Shown: one piece after another, positions 23,190 to 35,421 of the stretch
How the letters are laid out: each line of letters begins with the position of its first letter
Position numbering within the stretch: the stretch's first letter is position 1
Assembly: GCA_032207245.1 (NCBI GenBank)
Contig: CM063501.1
Coordinates: forward strand, 82,950,168 to 83,014,167
Length of the DNA stretch: 64,000 nucleotides
Direction: 5' to 3'
DNA from: Pardosa pseudoannulata
Lineage: Eukaryota > Arthropoda > Arachnida > Araneae > Lycosidae
Made by a program: the position numbers and the translations under genes
The notes under the pieces: generated by a model
What the model was told of the DNA's origin: nothing
Databases searched by the model: none
Seen by the model: the letters and a program-made list of their open reading frames with translations, nothing else

Positions 23190-23794
23190 AGCAGGAGAGG
23201 ACGTTTGGCGTGCATGAATATACACGTATCGATTGACAGAACCTATTTCAGCGTAGATAAGATCATTGTTACGGGTATTCTTTACGGAGAGAAGAAAAAA
23301 TATTACGTAGAATATTATTTCAAACCCCGTTACCTATCATTCTAATTCATAAATGTGGTTATGTTTGTTTGTATATATTCTCTCTTTCTACACATTTACT
23401 CATAGAATTAACTTATGCTGTATATTTATTTTGTCACACTATAAGGAATGTGACTTGGAAGTATATAAAGAGAAAATAGTAGAAATTGTTTGGCATACAT
23501 AAATATATATCCGTATCAATTGACATAACCCGTTTCATGTTAGATAAAAACATTTTAATGGATATTCTTTATGGAGAGAAAAATATTTAATAAAATAATG
23601 AGTCAAATCATATTACCTATTTCTATAATTTATAAATGTGTTTATATTTGTTTGTATACATTCGCTTTTCAAGGAGATTATACATTTACTCTCAGAATTC
23701 ACTTATGTATGGTCAGTTTGATACATTATGAGAAATGTGACAAGTAAAAATATAAAGAGAAAATAGTAGAAAATGTTTGGCATGCATAAATATA

Positions 23795-24962
23795 CACTCA
23801 AGAGCCAAAACATTATGACCATCTGTCAATAACGAGTTGGCCCACCTTTGGCGCTCAATACATCTTCAACCCGCCTTGGCATGGATGCCACAAGTCCTTG
23901 GTAGATGGCCGGAGATAGATTTTACCAGATGTTTAAGCAACGGTTATGCAAATCCTAGATATTGTGAATTGGTGGTCTTGAGATGCGGTGAGTTAGGCGG
24001 CCAAGACATTAACTGGAATTCAGCAACATGTTCCTGGAACCACTTCAAAACATTTTTAGCCTTGTGACACGGGGCGTTGTTCTGTTGGAACATTCCATTT
24101 CCAGCTGGAAAAACAGAGGCCACGTAAGGGTGCAACTGATCCGCAATGATGTTCATATACCCTGTAGCATTCATGGTCTGCTCTACCACAACCGCGGGTA
24201 CCAGAGACACCCACGAGAACGTCCCCCAAAGCATAATACCGTCATCACCGGCCTGTGTATGACCTACTGTACACTGAGGGAGCAACTGTTCGCCTAGAAG
24301 ATGGCGTATCCTGACATGGCCATTGGCGTGATGAATGACAAACCGTGATTCATCTGACCAGGCAATTCTCTCCCATTGATCCATGGACCAGTCGCGATGT
24401 TCCCGGGCCCAGCGTAAGGCAGTTGGCGATGACGCTTGGTCAGTAAAGGCACAACGAGTGGGATGCTTACTGCTTAGCCCCATATCCAACAGTGTCTGCT
24501 GAACAGTGTGCTCCGATACAATTCTACTCGGCCCTGCATTGTATTGGGTTGTCAGCTGAGCCACTGTCTGGCTCCTGTTTTGCTTCACCATGCGAGACAG
24601 TTTCCTACGACCTTTTTCTTTGATATCGTGTGGACGTCCAACACCATGTCGTCTACTGTTGGTTTCGCCGTCATTCATCCACTTTGCATACGTACTAATA
24701 ACTGTGGATCACGAACAACCCACGAGTAGTGCAGTTTCGAAAATACTTGTTCCGAGCCTTCGAGTCATTACAATCTGCCCTCTATCAAAAGCTTTTAGAT
24801 CCGCAGCCTTTCCCATACACACAGAAGTAAGTGAAAGAATGATTCTTCCGACTCCCCAGCAGCAGTTAAATACCACTTCCACCTGATCACGTGCCTTCCA
24901 CGTCATCCATTCAAGTTCATTGCAAAATGTAGGTGTGGTCATAATGTTTTGACCCTTGAGTG
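23795..24962 (-). mobile_element. Tc1-family transposon with both ends
   Basis: Target TA duplications flank the element at 23793-23794 and 24963-24964. The inverted ends are about 28 bp: CACTCAAGAGCCAAAACATT on the left, and the right read inward is CACTCAAGGGTCAAAACATT, both continuing ATGACCA. It encodes one transposase on the minus strand, now broken. At 1168 bp it is a little shorter than intact relatives, consistent with loss near the gene's 3' end. It inserted into a unit of the 285-bp array, so the pre-insertion word can be read as CATAAATATACCCGTATC. Confidence 0.95.
23826..24816 (-). pseudogene. Tc1 transposase pseudogene
   Basis: The start is ATG at 24816 (MGKAADLKAFDRGQIVM), the usual opening of this Tc1 group. 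A helix-turn-helix region follows (RRLGTSIFETALLVGCS), then a TGA where relatives have Arg, explained by a CpG-type CGA to TGA change. The frame resumes to a GRPR-like AT-hook equivalent (HGVGRPHDIKEKG). The first catalytic Asp is intact in WSDESRF. The second is lost (QQNNAPCH for QQDNAPCH), and the final Glu region after WPPNSPHL is scrambled. The normal C-terminus (YQGLVASMPRRVEDVLSAKG) survives in another frame, indicating a frameshift or deletion. It cannot make an active enzyme. Confidence 0.93.
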
Positions 24963-25587
24963 TATACCCGTATCAATTGATAGAATCTACTGCATGCTAG
25001 ATAAGATCGTTTCAATGGATATTCTTTACGAAGGAAAAACATATTTAGTGGAATATGAATATTATTTCAAATCATATTACCTATTTCTCTAATTTATAAA
25101 TGTGTTTATGTTTGGTTGTATGAATTCGCTCTTTTAAAAAATACTATACATTACTCACAGAATTAACTTATGTTGTATACATAATTTGATACTCTATAAG
25201 AGATGTGACGTGAAAAAATATAAAGAGAAAATAGTAGAGAACGTTTGGCATGCATGAATATATCCGTATCGATTGACAGAACCCATTTCATGGTATATAA
25301 GATCATTTTAATAGATATTCTTTACGGAGGGAAGAAAAAGTATTTAGTGGAATATTGTTTCAAACCGTATTACCTATCACTCTAGTTCATAAATGTGTTT
25401 ATATTTGTATATATTACCTCTCTTAAGAAGACTACAAATTTACTCAGAATTAACTTATGTTGTATTTATTCTAACACACTATGAGATACGGGACATGGAA
25501 AAATATTTAAATTGCATAAATATATACGGTTCGATTGACAGAATATTTTTCAGGCTAGATACGATCACTGTTACGGGTATCTTTTAA

Positions 25588-26057
25588 CCCCTTAAAGTGC
25601 AAGCTCGAGTTAACTCGAGCACTCTAAACTGGCCACGCTGTGCACACTCGAGATAATTCGAGCGGCGTTGTACTTTATGTTGCTATAATTTTTCACGCTG
25701 GAATGCAATCGAGAATGAAAATAACAATGTGAAAGAAAAAAAAACATGATATTATATCGTTTTATTGATTCATTTTATAAATACTAGTATTGTTATTATT
25801 TATGTTTTAAAAGTATGAATAAGTATGTTTATTCTGAAATGGGAATTCGAAAATAAAGGTAAAAAAAAGTTGATGTGCGTGTAATATTAAAATATTCGAC
25901 TATTTTTTGCAATGTATAAATCCAAAATTTCAATAAAAATTTTGATTATTTATGTATTTTTGTAATTTTTTTGGCAAAGCAGTGGTCTAAATTGTGTTTT
26001 TTACTTAAAAAAAATTTTTTTTGGCTGGTCTTTTTCAAAAAACTGTGCATTAATGTG
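25588..26057. mobile_element. piggyBac-like MITE, family B, with CTCGAG palindromes
   Basis: TTAA lies at 25584-25587 and 26058-26061. The tips are CCCCTTAAAGTGCAAG and, read inward from the right, CACATTAATGCACAG. Just inside the left tip is the perfect 16-bp palindrome CTCGAGTTAACTCGAG, then ACTCGAGATAATTCGAGC. No coding capacity. It is inserted in the 285-bp array within the TACGGGTAT / GGAGAGAAG part of a unit, and is therefore younger than the array. Confidence 0.85.
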
Positions 26058-27280
26058 TTAAGGAAAAAAGGAAAATATATGGCGTGAAATGTTTTTTAAA
26101 CCAAACTACCTATCTCTCCAATACATAAGAGCGTTTATGTTTGTAAATATTCACTCTTTTTGCAGACCACATATAATTAACTTATGTTGTAGAGTTATTC
26201 TATCACACTATAAGAAGTGTGACATGCAAAAATATCTAAAAAAATACAGGAGAGGACGTTTGGCATGCATAAATATATACTTATCGATTGACAGAAGCTA
26301 TTTCAGGCCGGATAAGATCATTGTTACGGAAACCTTTTTCAGAGTGAAGAGAAAAATATTACGTAGAATATAATTTTAAACCACATTACCTATCTGTTTA
26401 ATTCATAAGTGTGTTTGTTTGTTTTTGTATATTCGCTTTTTTATGAAAACTACACATTTACCCATATAATTAACTTATGTTATAGATTTATTCTGTTACA
26501 CTAAAAAAAATGATGTGGAAAATATCAAGAAATTGCACTAGAGGGCAATGTTGTGCATGATTATACACGTATCTATTGACAAAATATTTTTCTGCCTATG
26601 TAAAATCATTTTTAGGGTATCTGTTACTGAGGGACGAGAAAATAAAATTGCGTAGCATTTTTTAAAAATCATATTGTTTATCTCTTTTTTTGTGTATGTG
26701 AGATTATGTTTGTACACATTTGTTCTTCTTTGAAGACCGTGCATTTACTCATACATTTAATTTATGTCTTAAAGCTATTCTATCCCACTTAAAAAAATAT
26801 GATGTGGTAAAATATCAAGAACAATAGAGGGCATTTGGTGTGCATGAATATTGGCATATCGATTGACTGTACTTTTTCTGGCCTTATAGACTCATTATTA
26901 TGAGTATCCTTTACTGAGGGAGTAGAAAACAGCATTATGTAGAGTTTTATTTTAAATCATACTATTTATCTCACTGGTTCATATGTGATTTTATGCTTGT
27001 TTGAATCTAGAATCTTCTTGGAGACTACACAATTGCTCATAGAACTGATCCAAGTTTTTCAGTTATTTTATCACACTATAAAGAATAAGACGTAACTCAG
27101 CAAGCATGGATATACACGTATTGATTGACGGAACCTATTTTAGGCTAGATAAGTCTTTTGTTACAAGCTTCCTTTACTGACGGCAGATAAATATTATTTT
27201 AAGAGACATTGGATTTTCTCCATAATTAAAAAAAAATATTTCTTTGTATATTTTTGCTCTTTCTTGGGTAATACTGAAGA

Positions 27281-27697
27281 ATAGGGTGCCTCTTGGCATG
27301 GGCACCCTATTTTGGCCCCTTGTCAAATTTGATGAAATTATTGACGATAATTACTAAAACACGAAGGTATTCCATCCGAATATTGTATTCCTTGCTTTTC
27401 GGGCGACTTTAATTGACGTAGAATGACTCATTGTAATAAAATTATATACTTTTACTTAATTCGCCAAAACCACCAAGATACCAGGCATTTATTATTATGG
27501 GCAATTTAATTTTTTAAGAATTACGCACATTTAATATATAAGAAATTGGTTCCACGAGGAGAGTTACAAATATGATATAAATTAAAATAAAAGTACAGTT
27601 TGTTAGGACATGGCGAGATCAGGATAAAATATTATCCTACTACACTCGGAGCTTTATCGCCAAATTGGAGGGCGCACCCTGTTTTTCAGTCAAACCC
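27281..27697. mobile_element. Short TIR element (MITE), copy 1
   Basis: The left tip is ACTGAAGAATAGGGTGCC; the right tip read inward is ACTGAAAAACAGGGTGCG. Inverted similarity continues into AATTTGGCGATAAAGC-like sequence, giving about 35 bp of terminal repeat. Related sequence recurs at 28480 and 29372. I could not define a target duplication or superfamily. Confidence 0.6.
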
Positions 27698-28084
27698 TTT
27701 CTGGAAGTCTACACAACAGAATTATCTAATGATGTAGATTCAATATGTAACACTCTAAAAACATCTGATAAAAATATAAAAATTAAAACTGGTGTGGATG
27801 ACATGGTATTTTCTATGAGACCTATTAAATTATATTACGCAGCTTTGTAATTTTCTCTGAATTATGCATAAGCAGAACTAACATTTGCACATTGCATTAA
27901 AGGTTCAAGATTAATTACATTTGAATTGGATGAAAAGAGGTGCAGTATTACTATCTGGCAATAACTCCAAGCATAAACATGTTTTATAGTGAGGCATTTC
28001 ATTACATAGATGTTTTATTCTAAACCAAAAATTATAATAATATTTTCTTAACTCCGCACCAGGCTGTAATAAACAATAAAATTT

Positions 28085-29850
28085 TAAAACTGTTAAGAAA
28101 TCTGATAATCTTTATAGCCATTTTCAAAAATATCTTTAAAGTATTGTTTCTGTTGTTTAGAAAGCATTGTTACAAGGCATGGTAACAAATTGATATTTTT
28201 GAATTGCATTGTTGTAGATCGGTAGTGTTGATGACATTATATTAAAATTATCCGTATTATAAAGTGAAAATTGATGTCAAAAGAGGAAGAGCACAACAAA
28301 ACAAAATATTCCAATAATCCTAAATGCAAAATTTCGATTTGGAGAGTGCTTACCCAATAGACCGACTTCAGATATTGAGTTCATCGAACAACACCATCAT
28401 TTTCATTACTCCTACACCTAATCTGGAAATCACAGTGGATTCTCAAAGATTTCAAGAACGGACCAGAAAGTTTTAATAATACTGAAGAATAGGGTTCCCC
28501 TTGGCAAATTTGGCGAAATTATTGGCGATATTTACTAAAGCACAAAGTTATTACATCCGAACATTGTATCCCTAGATTTTTGGATGACTTTAACTGAACT
28601 AGAGTGCACCATTGTAATAGAATTATATACTTTTACTTAATTATATTTAAACCACTTAGAAGCCAGGCATTTATATTTACGGGAAATTAATCTCTCAGCA
28701 ATTTACAAAGCCAAAAGCTCCAAATTATTAAAAATTAGCCATAGTGAACCATTATATCTAATATCAAATATATAATATCTTATAAGTAATATATATCATT
28801 ATATCTAATATTTTAAAGTATAACACGCATTTAATATACAAAAATGGGTTCCATACGGAGAGCTCGATACTAATATAATATGCATCAAAAAATAGATACA
28901 GATTGTTTGGAAACTGCTAGATCACAAAAATCTGCTAGAAAATATTTTAGGCTTAAAACTGTTAAGAAATCTGGTAATCTTTATGGCCATTTTCAAAAAA
29001 ATATCTTTAAAATATTGTTTCTGTTGTTTAGAAAGCATTGTTACAATGCATGGTTACAAATTGATATTTTTGAATTGTGTTGTTGTAGATCGGTAGCGTT
29101 GATGACATTTATATTAAGATTTTTCGTTATATAAAGGGAAAATTGATGGCAAAAGAGGAAGAGCACAACAAAACAAAATAGTCCAATAATCTTAAATGCA
29201 AAATTTCCATTGGGAGAGCGCTTACCCAATCTCTGCGCTCAATCTATGGACCGAACTTCAAATATCGAGTTCATAGAACAACACGATCATTTTCATTATT
29301 CCTACACATAATCTGGAAATCACAGCGGATTCCTGAAGATTTCAAGAACGGACCAGAAAATTTTGGTAATATTTAAGAATAGAGTTCCCCTTAGCAAATT
29401 TGGCGAAATTTTTGGCGGTATTTATACTAAAATTACAAAGGTATTCCATCCGAAAATTTCATCCCTTTGATTTTGGGGCGACTTTATTTGATATATAGAG
29501 TGCGCCATTGTAATAGAATTAAATACTTTTACTTAATTAAACTAAGCCACATACAAACCGGGCATTTATATTGATGGGAAATTAATTCCTCAGCAACTTA
29601 CAAAGGCAATAGCTACATGTTATTAAAAAATTAGCCATAGTGAACCATTATATCTAATATGAAATATCTAATATCTATCATATTATCTAATTTTTTTAAG
29701 CATAACATGCATTTAATAAATAACAAAAGAGTTCCCAAGGAGAGCTCGATACGAATATTATACGTATCAAAATACAGATACAGATTGTTTGGAAACTGCT
29801 AGATCACAAAAATCTGCTAGAAAATATTTTAGGGTACGTTGCTCAGAACT
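28085..29850 (+). repeat. Tandem duplication, about 890-bp unit
   Basis: AAAACTGTTAAGAAATCTG recurs at about 28085 and 28957. The following landmarks keep the same order in both: TTTAGAAAGCATTGTTACAA, GATGGCAAAAGAGGAAGAGC, ATCATTTTCATTA and TCAAGAACGGACCAGAAA. Each unit contains a left tip of the ACTGAAGAATAGGG-type element at about 28480 and 29372. No coding is recognised, although 84- and 62-codon frames occur. Confidence 0.85.
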
Positions 29851-29906
29851 TTATCGCCAAGTTGGCAGGGGCACACTGTTCTTCTGTTAAACCGAAGTAT
29901 TTCTTC
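29372..29906. mobile_element. Short TIR element (MITE), copy 3
   Basis: The left tip is AAGAATAGAGTTCCCCTTAG; the right end is GGGGCACACTGTTCTTCTGT, the inverse of the left tip with changes. The interior matches the 28480 copy up to GCTAGAAAATATTTTAGG, where that copy runs into flanking sequence. This is therefore the fuller copy. Confidence 0.55.
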
Positions 29907-30069
29907 CGCAAGTCACTTAAGCTTCAAAGATTTGTAAATGAAATCTGAATAGTTTCTGTATTATTTAGTAGAATATTTTTTTCAATTTATTTATTTTATA
30001 TTTATATCAAGAATAGCCCAGTATTTAAAAAAAAATATTAATGCGAAAACAATAAAATATAATTAAAGA

Positions 30070-30077
30070 ATATATAT

Positions 30078-30142
<65 letters not shown>

Positions 30143-30321
30143 ATGAATATATATGTATGTATATATTCATGTATATATGTATGTATGTATATATGTATGT
30201 ATATATGTATGTATATATGTATGTATATATATATGTATGTATATATGTATGTATGTATATATGTATGTATATATGTATGTATATATGTATGTATATATAT
30301 ATGTATGTATATGTATATATG

Positions 30322-30385
<64 letters not shown>
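30070..30385. repeat. (TA)n / (ATGT)n microsatellite
   Basis: More than 300 bp of TA dinucleotides flanking a core of TATGTATGTA words. The 77- to 91-codon open frames here encode only Tyr/Met/Ile/Val/Cys repeats and are artefacts. Confidence 0.97.
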
Positions 30386-30388
<3 letters not shown>

Positions 30389-31499
30389 GTTTTACACCTA
30401 TAAATATTATTTGAGATTAAGAAATTGATTTTAGAAACTAATTTTTTACATTTATGTAACTCTATAATTGAATATCTTACTTTTAAGTATATTGTTTCTG
30501 CTAGTTAAAGTATAATTATTAAAAAAGATATTTTCGAGTTATATAAGACTTATAAAACAGGTAAAATAAATTTGATAATATCAGTGGAATTGTCGAATGC
30601 AAGGAAATGAATTGAAAAACTATATATATCCATATTTTTATATTATTTCATTCCTTTCAATAAATTTACGTTTCGATATTAATTTTTTTTCATTTAAGGT
30701 TTTAAAGAAGTATTAATCCAAATAAATGATATTGAAAAATGTATTTATTGTTCACGAATTATTATATTTTATGCAGGTATTATGAAAAAATAAAAATTGT
30801 TTGACTCTCCTTTATTATCAATTCAATAACTGAACTTTATCAATTCTAATTTTAAGTTATAATTTTTTATTCCTCATAATTCAAGTCTAAAGATTAAAAA
30901 TTTTGGATATAATTTAACAGAATTATGAAAATAAAATATTTTTCTGAGATAAAAGTTATTTCTTCTCATATATATAGCTTAAGATGGAAAATTAATCGAA
31001 ATTTATTGTTTTGGGGAAACTGAAGATTTTTATTTTAATCTTGCTGAGATTTACGATTTTGAATCTCATTGGTATAGCGATTTATTAAGTACCATTACTG
31101 GTATGAATGAAACAAATGATCTGCCAAATTCCAAAACCGGTATGGATGTATCAAGACATGTAGTACACCAACTAGTTATTTTAGGTTGTGCTGCTAAAAA
31201 ACTATTGTAATGTGAAAATTTTGTAATCACAGGTTATTTCTTACTTTGTTGACTGTGTGTTTTTATTTTTACTCCTTTGTACGAAGTTAAAGAAAGTACT
31301 GTAATCACGAAAAGTTCCAGTGATTAAGTTTCAACAAAAATATTATCTTAAACCGTGTTTCATTGAATTTTGACAAGTTTTAGTATTACTTCTGTATGCA
31401 CTCCAAAGAAACTTATATTTTGAAACATTAAATGTCCATTTTGACCATTCTTGGTCTATTTTTGACTATTTTCCTCTTGACGTCTGTAAGTACAAATAT
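30386..31499. other. No gene recognised
   Basis: AT-rich DNA without arrays or terminal repeats. Confidence 0.5.
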
Positions 31500-31865
31500 T
31501 AAAGGAATTTTGACCCTCGACCTGTGTTTCGCAGATGTACACCCTTCACTATATCTGCAAAATCAACCCCATTGACTCCTTCAACCCTGCGTTCCTTAGG
31601 GGAAATACGAGCCGCACGGCTAAGGGAGCTAAAAAAGTTTTTCGGATGTGTCTTTTTTTTTTTTTTTTGAGGGGGAGGTAGCGGCAGTGCATCGGAAGGG
31701 AGGATTTCCCTTTTCGGAAGGGTTCAAATTTCCAGAGGCTAACCCCCCGAAGTAGGGAGAGAAGATCTGCGGGCAGTCCAGTTGAGTTCGGGGAGTTGAA
31801 ATAGAGCCTGCGACGTGGAGAGATCTCTCTGTTTGGAGTCAGGGAACGCAACGTCTTTTATATTT
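31500..31865. other. GC-richer island, unassigned
   Basis: About 350 bp stand out as GC- and CpG-richer, including GAGCCGCACGGCTAAGGGAG and a T17 tract (about 31649-31669). A 100-codon minus-strand frame at 31549-31851 is Arg/Leu/Pro-rich with no recognised domain. It could be a promoter/5' UTR of a gene outside the window or an undetected repeat. No splice or start evidence settles this. Confidence 0.35.
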
Positions 31866-32080
31866 TGATATGAAGCGCTCATCCATCTCATCTGGTCACA
31901 CTAGACACCAAGACTCAGACTATGTTTTTTGTTCTACTTTTATTTTCATCAATTTTTAAAATAAATTTGTGTTGTCCGTTTAAGCTTTGGAGAAATTATT
32001 TGGTTATGCATCCCAGAGACGACCGAATACATCTGTCCCAGTTAAGTAGGCGGGCAGATCACAATCTATCATAGCGTCCT

Positions 32081-34060
32081 ATTTTACAATTCAATGAAAT
32101 ATAAATATAAAATTTTCAGTCAAATGTCTCAGAGTTTAAAATCCATGGTCACCTTAAATACTGTTACACATTTAAAACGTCAGATAAATTAAGTATAAAA
32201 CGATGATATTTATTATAAGATGTAGAGTATAGTAAAGCTATTTTTGCCTTGATTGATTATATTTTACAATTCAATGAAATATAAATATAAAAGTTTCAGC
32301 CAAATGTCGTAGAGTTTAAATTCCATGGTCACCTTAAATAAGGTTATACATTTAAAACGTCAAATGAATTAAGTATAAAATGATAATATTTATTTAAGAT
32401 GCAGAGTATAGTAAAGCTATTTTAGTCTTGCTTGATTATATTTTACAATTCAAGGAAATATAAATATAAAATTTTCAGCCAAATACCGCAGAGTTTAAAT
32501 TCTATGGTCCCAGTCATCTTAAATACTGTTACACATTTAAAACGTCAGATAAATTAGGTATAAAACAATGATATTTATTACTAGATATAGAGTATAGTAA
32601 AGCTATTTTAGTCTTGCTTGATTATATTTTACAATTCAATGAAATATAAAAATAAAATTTTCAGCCAAATATCGCAGAGTTTAAATTCTATGATCACAGT
32701 CACCTTAAATACTGTTACACATTTAAAACGTCAGATAAATTAAGTATAAAACGATGATAGTAAATATATATTATAATTAAGTATAAAACGATGATATTTA
32801 TTATAAGATGTAGAGTATAGTAAAGCTATTTTTGTCTTGCTTGATTATATTTTACAATTAACGAAATATAAAAAAGTAATTTTTAGCCAAATGTAGCAGA
32901 GTTTAAAATCCATGGTCACCTTAAATACGGTTACACATTTAAAATATCAAATGCATTAAGTATAAAACGATAATATTTATTTATTTAAGATGTAGAATAT
33001 AGTGAAACATTTTTTGTCTTGCTTGATTATATCTTACAATTCAACGAAATATAAAAATAAAATCTTCAGCCTAATATAGCAGAGTTTAAATTCTATTGTC
33101 ACGATCACCTTAAATACTGTTACACTTTTAAAACGTGAAATAAATTAAGTATAAATCTACGATATTTGTTATAAGATATAGAGTATAGCAAAATTATTTT
33201 AGTCTTGCTTTATTATATTTTACAATTCAACGAAATATAAAAAATAGAATTTTCAGCCAAATGTCGCAGACTTTAAATTCCATGGTCACCTTAAACAAAG
33301 TTACACATTTAAAACGTCAAATGAATTAAGTATAAAATGATAATATTTATTTTATATGCAGAGTATAGTAAAACTATTTTTTTCTTTCTTGATTATATTT
33401 TACAATTCAATGAAATATAAATATAAAATTTTCAGCCAAATTCCGCAGAGTTTAAATTCTATGATCACAGTTACCTTAAATACTGTTACACATTTAAAAC
33501 GTCAGATAAATTAAGTATAAAACGATAATATTTATTAAAAGATATAGAATATATAAGATAGAGAGTAAAGCTATAGTTTTATATATATAGTTATATATAA
33601 ATCTATAGTTATAAGATATAGTTGAAAAATATAGAGTAAAGCTATTTTTGGCTTTCTTGATTATATTTTACAATTCAACGAAATATAAAAAATAGAATTT
33701 TCAGCCAAATATCGCAGAGTTTAAATTCTGTGGTCACAGTCAGCTTAAATATTGTTAAATATTGTTACACCTTTAAAACGTCAGAAAAATTAAGTATAAA
33801 ACGATAGCAAATAATATAATAGCTATGTTGCATTTAGGCATGATAATTGTATTCATTATTAGATGTAGTGTATAATAAAGTTATTTTTACGCTTGATTAT
33901 ATTACAATTCAATGACATATAAATACAATATTTTAAGCGAAATGTCACACAGTTTCAATTCTACGGTCCCTTTAAATACTGTTACATATTTAAAATTTCA
34001 GATAAATGATGTAGAAAATCGTGATGAATAGTGCAAGCTTAGAGTATATCTGTACAATAT
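32081..34060. repeat. Tandem array, about 180-bp unit, about ten copies
   Basis: ATTTTACAATTCAA (with minor variants) recurs at about 32081, 32261, 32440, 32626, 32849, 33031, 33217, 33397, 33665 and 33901. The basic spacing is 180 bp, with longer steps where short AT-rich inserts occur (for example 32760-32780 and 33540-33620). Units share CAGAGTTTAAATTC, GTTACACATTTAAAACGTCA and TTAAGTATAAAACGATGATA. Variants alternate between CATGGTCACC and CACAGTCACC forms, hinting at a higher-order order. No coding capacity. Confidence 0.93.
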
Positions 34061-34600
34061 ATTTCCATTTATAAATATCTATGGTTAACTTTAAAAAAAC
34101 GTAAGAATCTCACTTGCGGGAACTGTCAAACGAAGCAATAAATTTGGAGCAAACATTTCGTTCCATAAAATATATTCACACGATAAATTTCGGTTCAGAA
34201 GTTTTGATTTTCTAAATCGGTGGAGCAGGGTAAGCCGGTATAGTACGGAAAAGTACAAAAAATGCAGACGAGATAAGGATAAGAGAAATAAATATTTAAC
34301 TTACGTCTGAGGTATCAGACGCTGGTGAAAAGGACAAACATTGGTCAAAATGGTTTTTTATTTATAGTATTTTGAGAAAACCTGAGTAGTGTTTTTTTCC
34401 AGGTGGTGATTGGTGAAAAGGTTTAAGCTTAATATTGAAAATCAGTCTAATAAAAGGTGAGAAGGTGAGAGTTCACTCTCTCGCTCACATAAACACAATA
34501 TGAGGATTATTACTTCTTAAGATTCCAGCAGAAGCGTTTTTCTCGTTCAGCAAGTTTGCTTGAAAATTTTAAATTTTTATCAGTGAATTAGGAAATATAA
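34061..34600. other. No gene recognised
   Basis: Mixed-composition DNA between the 180-bp array and Helitron H4. No motif is recognised. Confidence 0.45.
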
Positions 34601-35421
34601 TCCCCTATATAATAATAGTCTAAGTTATCTGTCCGTCTGTCTTCGAATTTATGAAGCGATTGGACCTGGAATGGAGAGAGGCATCCATATTGGATTTTTG
34701 ATGAGTTAGGGTTAGCAAAATTCAAAGCGAGTTAAGTTTATCTTCTCCTAAACTATCGATCCAATTCTAAAGTAAATTCTAAAGCAATGCAGACGATATT
34801 TCAATAATTTAAAATAAGAAATGATTAAATGAGGTGGTTAAAGGAGTAACGTCATAATGCTAGAAAAAATGTTATTTTCACCTATTTGTTATGTGATAAA
34901 TTGATAAATTTAATTATCTGCTCTTAACCGGGGAAAACAGGGCTTGGAATAATGGCATTAAACGCTCTAAAAAAGGGTAAGGGGTGGATTTCGAATGCTT
35001 TAACCTATCTCCTAACTTTATCTTCTCCTAAACAATCGATCTGATTCTAAAATAAATTGGTATAAATATGCTTCATATCACAGCGAAAAATACTGTCGTA
35101 TTTAAAACGATCAAAAGCCACCCCTTCCCCCCTTTCCGAGCGTTTAATGCAATTATTTCAAGCATTATTTTCCCCCTTTAAGAGCAGGTGATTAAATATA
35201 TCAATTTAACACATAATAAATAGGTAAAAATAATATTTTTTCTAGCATTATGACATCATTCTATAACCATTTCGTTTAATTATTTCTTATTTTAAATTAT
35301 TTAATTATTAGCTGCATTATTTTCATACGTTTTATCACTGAACTGAGATATTATGTAAAGGATTTTCTTTTATATTTAGCAAAATTTTATTGATACCTTC
35401 ATATGTCGGGGTATATACTAG
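34601..35421 (+). mobile_element. Non-autonomous Helitron, copy H4
   Basis: Starts TCCCCTATATAATAATAG after an A and ends TATATACTAG before a T. The subterminal hairpin is degraded (CCTTCATATGTCGGGG, against the perfect CCCGTCATATGACGGG in H1 and H5). The body matches H5 almost throughout, including TCTGTCCGTCTGTC and TTGGATTTTTGATGAGTTAG. About 821 bp, no coding. Confidence 0.85.

Larger units (their letters stand above)
23190..27200. repeat. Tandem array, about 285-bp unit, about nine copies, split by two transposons
   Basis: ATTGACA (with minor variants) recurs at about 23232, 23519, 24976, 25272, 25534, 26287, 26575, 26862 and 27124. Subtracting the Tc1 (about 1.17 kb) and the TTAA element (about 0.47 kb) gives spacings of 288, 287, 296, 262, 279, 288, 287 and 262. 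Each unit carries words such as GGCATGCATAAATATA, TACGGGTATTCTTTAC and AGAATTAACTTATG. Identity drops towards the right end, as expected for an ageing array edge. No coding capacity. Confidence 0.92.

Noticed and set aside
30137..30414. Open frames of 77-91 codons in all three plus frames
   Set aside because: They translate TA and ATGT microsatellite sequence into Tyr/Met/Ile/Val/Cys repeats. The same applies to frames at 4159-4359, 52634-52906 and 54315-54626.
31549..31851. 100-codon minus-strand frame in the GC-richer island
   Set aside because: Composition alone can produce it. No domain, no conserved start context, and it crosses a long T tract. Kept only as an unassigned island.
32081..34060. 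CRISPR-like array
   Set aside because: Units of about 180 bp repeat in full with no unique spacers, and the genome context is eukaryotic. It is a tandem satellite-like repeat.
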